Below are positions 34,780-42,038 of a stretch of 42,038 nucleotides of DNA, one piece after another. Within the stretch, counting starts at the first letter, position 1; each line of letters begins with the position of its first letter. Both the position numbers and the translations under genes were made by a program. The notes under the pieces are model-generated. The model did no database searches, was not told where the DNA came from, and saw only the letters and a list, made by a program, of their open reading frames with translations. Location: the NCBI GenBank assembly GCA_014377425.1, contig JACMPQ010000044.1:1-42038 (forward strand), read 5' to 3'. Source of the DNA: Microbacteriaceae bacterium (lineage in GTDB: Bacteria > Actinomycetota > Actinomycetes > Actinomycetales > Microbacteriaceae).

Positions 34780-36780
34780 CTACACCTGCGCCCTGGAGCT
34801 GATGGCCTGAGTGATGCGCGTGATGGCGTCGGCGATGAGCACGCCGTTTTCCTGCGTGCCGTCGCGGAACCGGAAGCTTACGGCGCCCGCGACCCGATCA
34901 TCTTCTCCGGCGATCAGCTGAAACGGCACCTTCGCCTTGGTATGGGTGCGGATCTTTTTCGGCATCCGATCGTTCGAATGATCGACCTCGGCACGCACCC
35001 CGGCAGCCTTCAGAAGAGCGAACACCTGTTCGAGATACGGGCCATATTCCTCGGCAACCGGGATGCCGACAACCTGCACCGGCGACAGCCACACCGGGAA
35101 AGCCCCGGCGTAGTGCTCGGTGAGGACTCCGAAAAAGCGCTCGATCGACCCGAAGAGCGCACGGTGAATCATCACCGGCCGCTGGCGGCTGCCGTCTGCC
35201 GCGGTGTATTCGAGGTCGAATCGCTCCGGCAGGTTGAAGTCAAGCTGCACCGTTGACATCTGCCAGGTACGGCCAATCGCGTCTCGCGCCTGCACGGAAA
35301 TTTTAGGGCCGTAGAAGGCGGCCCCCCCTGGGTCGGGAACGAGTTCCAGGCCGGATGCCGCGGCGACCTCGGCCAGCGTGTCGGTGGCCTCCTGCCAAAT
35401 GTCGTCACTACCAACACTCTTCTCGGGGTCGCGAGTGGACAGCTCGAGGTAAAAATCGGTGAGCCCGTAGTCCTTGAGCAGCGAGATGATAAAATCGAGC
35501 GTGTTGGTGAGCTCCTCCTTCATCTTCTCGCGGGTAGTGAAGATGTGGGCGTCATCCATCGTCAGACCGCGCACCCGGGTGAGACCGTGAATCACGCCGG
35601 ATTTCTCGTTGCGATAAACGGTGCCAAATTCAAATAGTCGCAGCGGCAGATCGCGGTAGGAGCGCCCGCTGGAGCGGTAAATCAGGATGTGGAACGGGCA
35701 GTTCATTGGCTTGAGGTAGTAGTCCGCACCCTGGCGAGTGATTTCGCCTTCTTCGTTGCGGGCTTCATCGAGATGCATCGGCGGGAACATTCCTTCGGCG
35801 TACCACCCGAGGTGACCGGATGTTTCAAACAGCGATGCCTTGGTGATGTGCGGGGTGTATACGAAGTCATAGCCGGCTTCTTCGTGCTTAAGCCGCGAGT
35901 AGTCTTCCATTTCCCGACGGATGATTCCGCCCTTCGGGTGAAACACGGCGAGCCCGGAGCCAATTTCATCGGGGAAGGAGAACAGATCGAGTTCCTGGCC
36001 GAGTTTGCGATGGTCGCGCTTCGCGGCCTCCTCAAGCCGAGCCTGGTAGGCCCGCAGATCGTCCTTGTTCGCCCAGGCCGTTCCATAAACGCGCTGAAGC
36101 TGCTTGTTCTTTTCCGACCCCCGCCAGTATGCGGCGGCAGTACGCATGAGCGCGTAGCCGTTACCGATCATGCGGGTGTGCGGCAGGTGCGGCCCGCGGC
36201 AGAGATCTTTCCAGACGGTCTCCCCGGTTTTTGGATCTACGTTATCGTAAATGGTCAGCTCGCCCGCACCAACCTCAACCGCCTCGTCGCTCCCGGCAGC
36301 CGCGCCCTTCAGGCCGATAAGCTCCAATTTGTACGGTTCGCTTGCCAACTCCGCTCTGGCCTCAGCTTCGGTAACTACTCGCCGTACGTAGCGCTGACCG
36401 CTTTTGATGATCTGTTCCATTGCTTTGTCGATGGCTTTCACGTCTTCCGGGGTGAAAGGCACTTCGACGTCAAAATCGTAGTAAAAGCCGTCGGTGATGG
36501 GCGGGCCGATCCCGAGCTTGGCCGCCGGGTTGATGGACTGCACGGCCTGAGCTGCCACATGGGCTGCGGAATGGCGCAAAATGCTGAGGCCGTCCGGCGA
36601 GCTAAGAAGAACCGGTTCTACCAATTCGCCCACCGTGACCGCCGCGGCAAGGTCGCGTAATTGGCCGTCTACTCGCACTGCGACGACACTTCGGTCGGTG
36701 AACAGTGCGAATCCTGTGGTCTCTTCGGTCGCTAGCATCGGCGCCACGTCAACCACGGCAATTTCGGGCATTTCAGACAC
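34780..36780 (-). CDS. thrS: Threonyl-tRNA synthetase
   Basis: The 666-residue class II synthetase has an N-terminal TGS-like part ([29 protein letters not shown]), an editing domain ([14 protein letters not shown]) and a catalytic core with [28 protein letters not shown], whose cysteine binds the zinc with later histidines, and [35 protein letters not shown] 36780 is chosen over ATG 36771 because AAGGAG lies about ten bases upstream. Residues upstream to 36993 have no support. It is followed three bases later by the HIT gene. Confidence 0.96.
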   Translation of the reverse strand: MSEMPEIAVVDVAPMLATEETTGFALFTDRSVVAVRVDGQLRDLAAAVTVGELVEPVLLSSPDGLSILRHSAAHVAAQAVQSINPAAKLGIGPPITDGFYYDFDVEVPFTPEDVKAIDKAMEQIIKSGQRYVRRVVTEAEARAELASEPYKLELIGLKGAAAGSDEAVEVGAGELTIYDNVDPKTGETVWKDLCRGPHLPHTRMIGNGYALMRTAAAYWRGSEKNKQLQRVYGTAWANKDDLRAYQARLEEAAKRDHRKLGQELDLFSFPDEIGSGLAVFHPKGGIIRREMEDYSRLKHEEAGYDFVYTPHITKASLFETSGHLGWYAEGMFPPMHLDEARNEEGEITRQGADYYLKPMNCPFHILIYRSSGRSYRDLPLRLFEFGTVYRNEKSGVIHGLTRVRGLTMDDAHIFTTREKMKEELTNTLDFIISLLKDYGLTDFYLELSTRDPEKSVGSDDIWQEATDTLAEVAAASGLELVPDPGGAAFYGPKISVQARDAIGRTWQMSTVQLDFNLPERFDLEYTAADGSRQRPVMIHRALFGSIERFFGVLTEHYAGAFPVWLSPVQVVGIPVAEEYGPYLEQVFALLKAAGVRAEVDHSNDRMPKKIRTHTKAKVPFQLIAGEDDRVAGAVSFRFRDGTQENGVLIADAITRITQAISSRAQV

Positions 36781-36883
36781 GATGAAGAGACTCCTTGAGA
36801 TGCGATTTGCAGTAGTTACCACTTTAGCGGTGGCCACAATGCCCACATTGCGGCGCTGGCAAGGTGAGACAAACCCTCGACCG

Positions 36884-36942
36884 ATAAAACTGAATTGTCC
36901 GCCCCGCGCGGAGCCTGAGAGACCACGCAACGGAACGGACAA
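36884..36942 (-). terminator. Candidate terminator after the ice-binding protein gene
   Basis: TTGTCCG and CGGACAA (7 bp) enclose a 34-base loop with possible internal pairing. On the minus strand the arm is followed by TTCAGTTTTAT. The loop is long, so strength is uncertain; the thrS leader starts just beyond. Confidence 0.45.
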
Positions 36943-36965
36943 ACCTAATCTGCGGCACTGCTGGC

Positions 36966-39900
36966 CTAGTAGATGACAGCCACGCAACCGCACTGGTTGA
37001 CCGAGAAGTTCTGCGTAACCGAACCCGTGCGGTTATATCCGTTGGTCACCGAGGCCGTGGCCGTATGCGGACCGTCGCCCAGAGTGTCAGTGCGAATCCC
37101 CCAATGCCCACCCATTCTCACCGTGGTGGAGTAGGTCATGTCATCCACCATGATCGTGACAACCGTGCCAACCTGCGCACTCGTGAACCCGGAGATGCTC
37201 GGTTTTGCTTTGCTCGTGAAATTCTTCTCCAAGCCGGTGATCGTGATTCCCGGCGTTCCCGATGCCAGCGTGAGCCACTGCTTGGCCGAGCTGGTCATCT
37301 TTGCCGCGTTCGTGACGTAGGCCATGACGATGTAAGTCATGTCATCGCCAAGCGACCCACTGAGCGACCAGGTGTTGTTTGACAGTGCCGTGGTATAAAA
37401 CGGCGCACCGTTGATGGTCACCGTGATGGCAGTACCGGTCGGGGCATCCGTTTTTCCGGAGATCGTCGGGTTGGCATCGCTGGTGAACATCGGCGAGGCA
37501 CCGTCAATGGAGATCTTCGAGTAGGCGCTTGCTTTATACACCGTCGCAGCGCTAACCGTAAGAGTCTGCGACGTCGTTGCGACCGCACCGGTTGCCGTCG
37601 TAACCTTCACTCCGATGTTGTACTTACCGATCGGCAGCATCTGCGGAACGATCGCCCAGGCGTAGTTCGAATAGACCGTGCCCGCAACCGTCTGCCCGTT
37701 GACGGTAACGCTGAGTGCCGAACCGGCCGGGGCATCGGTGAGACCGGAGATGCGGGCCAGGGTGTTCGACACATAGGTCATTCCCCGAGACGAACCGCCG
37801 GTGATCGAGATGCAGGGCGGGCTGGAGTTCACACTGAGCGTTTGCGTTGCGGTTCCAATGTTCCCGGCACTGTCACGCACGCTCGCGGTCACCTGGTAGG
37901 CGCCGTCGATGAACTTCTTCGGGGTCACGCTCCAACTACCGTCCGGCAAGACAAGCGTCAGCAGTGTCTGCCCAGCAACGGTAACGGTTACCGGCGATCC
38001 GCTCGGCGCAGCACTCGTGCCGGTAATGGGAACCACGGAGCTGCTCCGCGGGGTTGTCGTCCCGGCGTTGATGGTGATCGCAGCCGCAACGGTGTCAACG
38101 GTGAGCCGTTGGCTCGTTGTTGCCAGGTTTCCGGCGGTGTCGGTAACAACGGCAACGATCGTGTAGGTACCGTCGGCGACCGGCTGAGGCGTGACCAGCC
38201 AAATACCGGCCGAGTTCACCGTGGTCGAGAGCATCTGACCGGCGACAGTAACGGTCACCAGAGAACCAGAAGGTGCGTTGGTAGTCGAACCGAGGATGCT
38301 CGCCGCGGCGTTGTTCGTGATCACTGCCGTTCCCCCGGCGATCGTCATGACGGGCGCGAGGGTATCGACGGTGAGTGACTGCATAGCGGTGCCCGCGGCG
38401 GATCCCGAACCGATTGTGACAACCACGGGGAACGTGCCATCCGCGATCTTCTGCGGAGTTACGCACCAGCTTGAATCCGGCTGCACGGAACTAGTCAACT
38501 TTTGTGCACCGACGGTCACTGTGACCGGCGAGCCTGAAGCGGCGGTAGTTGTTCCGCAGATTGGCCCGGTCGCACTCTTCGTCAGTGCTGTCGGGCCCCC
38601 GGTGATTGCAACCAGGGGAAGTGCGGTGTTGATGCTGAGGTTTTGCCGAGTAGTGCCCGTCACCCCGCCCGCATTGATGACGCTGGCGACCACGGGGTAG
38701 GGGCCGTCGGCAATCGCCTGCACGGTCACCTGCCAAGTGCCGTCGTTGCCCACTGTGGTCGTAAGCGTCTGTCCGGCAATCAGCACCGAAATCGGTGAAC
38801 CTGCTCCGGCATTCGAGGTACCGGCGATCACCGGCGTCGAGGAACTGAGGAGAGGCTTGGTGGTGATGGTAATTACCGGGGCGACTGTGTTGACCGTCAC
38901 AGTCTGTGTGGCTCTGCTGAGATTACCTGCCGCGTCGGTAATGGAGACAACGGCGGGGAACGTGCCGTCAGCCAATGGGGTAGACCTGACCGAGAAGGTT
39001 CCATCAGCCTGAACGGTCGTGGAAAGCGTCTGTCCGCCAACTGCCACGGTGACCGGTGTTCCCGGAATTGCGCTAGTTAGACCTGAAATTGTCGGGGAGG
39101 GATCGTTGACCGTCTTCGCCAGTCCCCCGGTGATAACAATGGTCGGCGCTGCCGTGTCGACATTGATCGACTGGGTGCCACGGCCCACATTGCCGTTGAC
39201 GTCCGTAATGGAAACGGTGGCGGGATACAGCCCGTCGGGAAGTCTCGCCGAGAGGACAGACCACGTTCCGGCTTTTGTCACCGCGGTCGTCAGCGTCTGT
39301 CCGGCCACGGTGACCGTAACGGGCGTGCCGATCGGAGCGGTGGTCGTGCCAGAGATGACCGGGGTAGAGGTGGTCGAAACTTTACTTGCGCCACCATCCA
39401 TGATCGCGGTCGGAGCAGTAGTGTTCACCACCACGTTTTGAGTCGCCCGCGCCAAGTTACCGTCGGCATCGGTGATCGTCACGATGATCGGCCAATTTCC
39501 ATCTGCCAGACGCTGAGGGATGACACGCCAGCTGCCATCGTTTTGCACGGTGGTTTTAAGCGTTTGACCGCTCACGGTAACCACGACTGCGCTACCCGCA
39601 CGTAGGTTACTCACCCCGGATAGCGGCACGAACGGGTTGCCCGTTGTGAAGCTGGCCCCGCCGGCAATGGTGGTGGTTGCGGACACCACTGGGTAGAAAT
39701 TGTCGGTGTCGAGGGTCACTGCGCCGTTGAGGGCGATTGCGCGACCCACCACGCTCACACCGGTCGTTACCGTGATGCTGGTGAGCGCAACGATCGATCC
39801 GGTGAAGGAAGAGTAGGTGCCGAGGGTCGCGGAACTCCCTATTTGCCAGAAGACATTGGATGCCTGCGCCCCGTTGGTAAGAACAACCGAGCTGGCGGTC

Positions 39901-40451
39901 GCAGTCGTGAGCGCAGAGCCGATCTGAAAGATGAAGATCGCGTTGGGATCGTTTTGAGCATCAAGGGTGAGGGTGCCGGTGATCTGCATCGTGCTCGCTG
40001 AGGTGTAGACGCCGGGTGTGAGCGTCAAGCCGCCAAGTTGCTCGGGTGGTGTTGCCGTGGCCGCCCGACCCTGGAGGTCAAGATAGGCCGCGGTTGCATC
40101 GGATTGAGCAGACTGCGCATTGGCATCGGTGTTGTGACGGGTGCCCCGCACGATCCCCGGCGCGAAACCGGTGATTGATGTTCCTGGGTAGACACCCAAA
40201 TCCGCGCGAAGCACAGTGTTGCCGGTGTTCGTCACCGTTTCATGCCCGAGCACGGAGTAGGCGGCAGCAGCGCCGAAGGCGGGAACACCAGATGCGGGTG
40301 AGGTGCCCGGCGTTGCGAATGCCGGGAGAGCGATTGTCTGGGAGCTGGCCACAACCATGCAGCTGGCAAGAATTGCCACGATTACTCGACCGAACGATGC
40401 CGTGCGTCGTTTCTTGGATCGAGGTACAAATTCTGAACTCGTGACAAACAT
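36966..40451 (-). CDS. Secreted ice-binding-type protein: DUF3494 domain plus ~10 Ig-like repeats
   Basis: The 1161-residue protein has a signal peptide (basic [15 protein letters not shown], core [13 protein letters not shown], cleavage near ALPAFA, residue 46). Residues about 57-254 form a DUF3494 domain, the type 1 ice-binding fold. Diagnostic text includes [20 protein letters not shown] and [20 protein letters not shown] followed by [20 protein letters not shown]. About ten Ig-like repeats of 88-97 residues follow, each with ISG[16 protein letters not shown], GTWSV, LxDGxYPV and T-Q-VxTxAP. No LPXTG, anchor helix or cell-wall repeat is seen; the chain ends [13 protein letters not shown] 40451 has GGGGA upstream. 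Likely an extracellular ice-binding or adhesive protein; an ice-unrelated surface role is possible. Confidence 0.85.
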   Translation of the reverse strand: MFVTSSEFVPRSKKRRTASFGRVIVAILASCMVVASSQTIALPAFATPGTSPASGVPAFGAAAAYSVLGHETVTNTGNTVLRADLGVYPGTSITGFAPGIVRGTRHNTDANAQSAQSDATAAYLDLQGRAATATPPEQLGGLTLTPGVYTSASTMQITGTLTLDAQNDPNAIFIFQIGSALTTATASSVVLTNGAQASNVFWQIGSSATLGTYSSFTGSIVALTSITVTTGVSVVGRAIALNGAVTLDTDNFYPVVSATTTIAGGASFTTGNPFVPLSGVSNLRAGSAVVVTVSGQTLKTTVQNDGSWRVIPQRLADGNWPIIVTITDADGNLARATQNVVVNTTAPTAIMDGGASKVSTTSTPVISGTTTAPIGTPVTVTVAGQTLTTAVTKAGTWSVLSARLPDGLYPATVSITDVNGNVGRGTQSINVDTAAPTIVITGGLAKTVNDPSPTISGLTSAIPGTPVTVAVGGQTLSTTVQADGTFSVRSTPLADGTFPAVVSITDAAGNLSRATQTVTVNTVAPVITITTKPLLSSSTPVIAGTSNAGAGSPISVLIAGQTLTTTVGNDGTWQVTVQAIADGPYPVVASVINAGGVTGTTRQNLSINTALPLVAITGGPTALTKSATGPICGTTTAASGSPVTVTVGAQKLTSSVQPDSSWCVTPQKIADGTFPVVVTIGSGSAAGTAMQSLTVDTLAPVMTIAGGTAVITNNAAASILGSTTNAPSGSLVTVTVAGQMLSTTVNSAGIWLVTPQPVADGTYTIVAVVTDTAGNLATTSQRLTVDTVAAAITINAGTTTPRSSSVVPITGTSAAPSGSPVTVTVAGQTLLTLVLPDGSWSVTPKKFIDGAYQVTASVRDSAGNIGTATQTLSVNSSPPCISITGGSSRGMTYVSNTLARISGLTDAPAGSALSVTVNGQTVAGTVYSNYAWAIVPQMLPIGKYNIGVKVTTATGAVATTSQTLTVSAATVYKASAYSKISIDGASPMFTSDANPTISGKTDAPTGTAITVTINGAPFYTTALSNNTWSLSGSLGDDMTYIVMAYVTNAAKMTSSAKQWLTLASGTPGITITGLEKNFTSKAKPSISGFTSAQVGTVVTIMVDDMTYSTTVRMGGHWGIRTDTLGDGPHTATASVTNGYNRTGSVTQNFSVNQCGCVAVIY

Positions 40452-40841
40452 CGAGATCCCCAAACTGACAACGTATCCGCAATCACACGGAGCAGGGGTA
40501 CAAGTTACCCACGCTCTTGAGAAAGTAGTGGGCTCCGGAATGCGGGAAGCTCTCGCCGTTGCCCTCGACGCCAGTCCGTGAAATTACGCGAAAACCATGA
40601 CCCGGACTCAGTTTGTTTTATCGAGAAATTTCTAGCAAAAATGGGGTTAATGCCCAGCTCAATTTGAGCGTAATCTCAAATAAACCCGAGCTTGTCCCTT
40701 TGGGTGAAGCAGTCTCAGCATTAGCGAAATATCTCAGTCGGGCGTGTCGACGGTTTGCGATCGAAATCACCCACCTCCGGGTGTCTATTGCCGAACCGGT
40801 TTTGGGCATAAAAAAACCCCGGAGAACCGGGGCTTTTTCTG
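40452..40841. other. Non-coding region upstream of the ice-binding protein gene
   Basis: This AT-richer stretch has no convincing gene. It contains the perfect 10-bp palindrome AGAAATTTCT (40624-40633), the inverted repeat ATTTGAG-cgtaat-CTCAAAT (40662-40681) and a terminator at its right end. A minus-strand promoter for the ice-binding gene must lie here, but no box stands out. Confidence 0.6.
40810..40838 (-). terminator. Rho-independent terminator downstream of the tRNA 3' remnant
   Basis: On the minus strand CCCCGG-TTCT-CCGGGG is flanked by A5 on one side and T7 on the other, an excellent terminator reading away from the tRNA fragment. It lies four bases from the tRNA 3' end, as expected for the original tRNA transcript. 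Confidence 0.85.
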
Positions 40842-40866
40842 TGAGCGATACTGGGATCGAACCAGT
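40842..40866 (-). tRNA. 3'-end remnant of a tRNA (T-arm and acceptor strand only), probable attachment site
   Basis: On the minus strand ACTGG-TTCGATC-CCAGT is a complete T arm. ATCGCTC follows as the 3' acceptor strand, then discriminator A; CCA is not encoded. Upstream (40867-40920) there is no anticodon arm, D arm or GAGCGAT 5' acceptor strand, so the gene is truncated. Identity cannot be assigned without the anticodon. An adjacent integrase suggests the 3' end was left behind when an element integrated in the T arm; the intact tRNA would then lie at the other end of the element. Confidence 0.75.
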
Positions 40867-40870
40867 ATTT

Positions 40871-40963
40871 AGGTCACTGTCCATCTTCTATACGCTTGCA
40901 GGGCTGTCGGGCGATATAGCCATGTATTCATTGACTTTTTGCGACCTCTGCTAAGGTCACTGT
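40871..40963. repeat. Spaced direct repeat AGGTCACTGT near the attachment site
   Basis: AGGTCACTGT occurs at 40871-40880 and 40954-40963, 83 bases apart. The second copy also forms an inverted repeat with GACCT at 40943. Position between the attachment site and integrase fits arm-type or Xis binding sites. Confidence 0.5.
40931..40957 (+). promoter_or_regulatory. Candidate integrase promoter
   Basis: TTGACT at 40931-40936 and TAAGGT at 40952-40957 are spaced 15 bases apart. The -10 box overlaps one copy of the AGGTCACTGT repeat, so a protein bound there could repress integrase expression. Confidence 0.4.
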
Positions 40964-40991
40964 AATCCATAAGTGGACACTAAGCGACAGA

Positions 40992-41013
40992 GCTAAGGGT
41001 GCGCTAAGGGTGC
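40992..41013. repeat. Perfect 11-bp tandem repeat before the integrase
   Basis: GCTAAGGGTGC is repeated exactly at 40992-41002 and 41003-41013, ending 19 bases before the integrase start. A site for the integrase arm domain or an excisionase is plausible. Confidence 0.75.
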
Positions 41014-41032
41014 AGACGAGAATAGGCTGAAC

Positions 41033-42038
41033 GTGACCAAATCAAAAGACACCACAGCACCAGTAAGGCGCGGCAGCTTTGGCACGATTCGGGCTCAGCG
41101 CTCAGGTCGCCTCCAAGTCTCGTATGTCGGTACTGACGAGGTTCGCTATTACGCCCCCGGAACCTTCGACAAGGACAATCGCCAGGGCGCGAAAGCCTGG
41201 CTATCGATTGCCCAATCCGAGCTCGCACGGGGCCTCTGGAAGGCACCCGGAACTGTCGATGCCGAACTTGCGGCACAGGCCGCGGCCCAGTCCGAGACAC
41301 TCGGCAACTATTCGACCCAATGGCTTGCGACTCGGATGAACGCTCACGGCGAACCGTTGCGCCCACGAACACGTGTCGAATACGAACGGTTGCTTGGGAC
41401 AGCCCTCAAGTCCCTCAGCGGCGAGCGCCTCATGTCGCTTACCAACGCGTCAATTACCAAATGGAATGCCGCTCAACGAAAAGATGGAAAAGCCACACAG
41501 GCCGCTCGCTCCTACGGACTCCTCAAGGCAATCCTCAATTCCGCAGTGATTGACAAATTGATCAGCGAGAACCCGTGCATGGTTCGCGGGGCGCAGACAT
41601 CCAAGACAGGTCGCAAAGTCATCCCGCCGACCGACGCCGAGCTTGCCGTGATCCTGGGAGCCATCGCGCCCCGATACAAAGCCGCTGTAATAATCGGCGC
41701 TTGGGCTGGATGCCGATTCGGCGAGGTCACCGAGTTACGCCGAAAAGATATAACGGTGACTCTTGCAGGCGGCAACGTCGCTAACGTGATCATCCACGTG
41801 ACCCGGGCAGTGACACACACCACCGGCGAGGGCTTCATCGTTGGCAAGACAAAAAGCGCGGCAGGTGTGCGCTCAATCGTGTTACCGCCCCACGTGAATC
41901 ACTTCATCGTGGAGCACCTCAAGAATTTCACCGACCTCGACCCCGAAGCTCTGCTATTCCATGCGCACAATCACAGCAACCACCTCGCGGAGTCCAGCTT
42001 CACAAAGCACTGGTACCCCGCCCGCACCGCCGCCAAGC
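41033..42038 (+). CDS. int: Tyrosine-family site-specific integrase, 5' part (runs off the window)
   Basis: GTG 41033 opens a frame with no stop to the right edge, 335 residues. The N-terminal arm-binding part (RRGSFGTIRAQRSGRLQVSYV, KAWLSIAQSELARGLW) is followed by a SAM-like core-binding domain at about 88-185 and the start of the catalytic domain at about 195. The first catalytic arginine is R228 in AGCRFGEVTELRR, and the beta-hairpin lysine is K274 in GKTKSAAGVRSIVLP. The HxxR and tyrosine motifs lie beyond the edge. It resembles actinophage and integrative-element integrases. AGG lies about six bases upstream. Its orientation, reading away from the tRNA remnant, suits an integrase at the left end of an element. 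Confidence 0.9.
   Translation, partial: MTKSKDTTAPVRRGSFGTIRAQRSGRLQVSYVGTDEVRYYAPGTFDKDNRQGAKAWLSIAQSELARGLWKAPGTVDAELAAQAAAQSETLGNYSTQWLATRMNAHGEPLRPRTRVEYERLLGTALKSLSGERLMSLTNASITKWNAAQRKDGKATQAARSYGLLKAILNSAVIDKLISENPCMVRGAQTSKTGRKVIPPTDAELAVILGAIAPRYKAAVIIGAWAGCRFGEVTELRRKDITVTLAGGNVANVIIHVTRAVTHTTGEGFIVGKTKSAAGVRSIVLPPHVNHFIVEHLKNFTDLDPEALLFHAHNHSNHLAESSFTKHWYPARTAAK

Noticed and set aside
37400-40451. CRISPR-like or phage tail-like repeat array
   Set aside because: The repeats are coding, about 267 bases long and translate into Ig-like domains behind a signal peptide. No short repeats with spacers are present.
40618-40884. 88-codon minus-strand open frame crossing the tRNA fragment
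   Set aside because: Its text NTGSIPVSL is the translation of the tRNA T arm and acceptor strand. There is no ribosome site and it covers a terminator.
40842-40916. Complete minus-strand tRNA gene
   Set aside because: The T arm is perfect, but there is no matching 5' acceptor strand, D arm or anticodon arm upstream, so only the 3' end is present.

Overview
The window is a high-GC actinobacterial chromosome segment, most likely from Microbacteriaceae. The basis is gene order and family resemblance: alaS-ruvX-mltG-aroE-aroC-aroK-aroB-aroQ-efp-nusB, pdxS-pdxT-yebC-ruvC-ruvA-ruvB-yajC-secD-secF-rel, a sugar ABC operon without its own ATPase, and a bifunctional Rel. No 16S gene is present, so the family placement is inference. 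A large secreted ice-binding-type protein suggests a cold or ice-associated lifestyle.

Layout. 1-1523 (+): the end of an APC-type amino acid permease, a clear terminator, then a SAM methyltransferase with a His-rich N-terminus. 1536-6979 (-): a carbohydrate operon reading lacI, lipoprotein solute-binding protein, two permeases, aldo/keto reductase. The binding-protein gene carries an in-frame TAA that separates the lipoprotein signal from the mature domain. Two LacI-type operators flank the likely lacI promoter. 7341-17274 (-): nusB, efp and the shikimate genes with mltG, ruvX and alaS, many overlapping by 1-8 bases. 17379-19991 (-): a small membrane protein, rpsD and rarA. 20236-23179 (+): a membrane-anchored cyclophilin, a DUF349 protein and an AbiEi-like orphan. 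23311-36780 (-): rel, a rhodanese, secF, secD, yajC, ruvB, ruvA, ruvC, yebC, pdxT, pdxS, a HIT protein and thrS.

36966-40451 (-) encodes a secreted protein of about 1161 residues: signal peptide, one DUF3494 ice-binding domain, then about ten Ig-like repeats, with no sortase signal. Upstream of it lies a 581-base stretch with no convincing gene. It holds two inverted repeats, a strong terminator and, at 40842-40866, the 3' end of a minus-strand tRNA whose 5' part is missing. Next come short direct repeats and a tyrosine integrase that runs off the right edge. I read this as the left attachment site of an integrated element extending beyond the window, with an intact tRNA predicted at its far end.

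A recurring theme is short, mostly tandem repeats in gaps between housekeeping genes: 34 bp before aroQ, 16 bp after aroE, 17 bp upstream of alaS, a six-unit array between rarA and the cyclophilin gene, degenerate copies of the pdxS 3' end before pdxT, an AGCC-rich tract after rel, and 11 bp before the integrase. There is also a 13-base G homopolymer upstream of aroC. The strongest leads are the ice-binding Ig-repeat protein beside an integration site, the interrupted sugar-binding gene, and the paired palindromes in the rarA promoter region.
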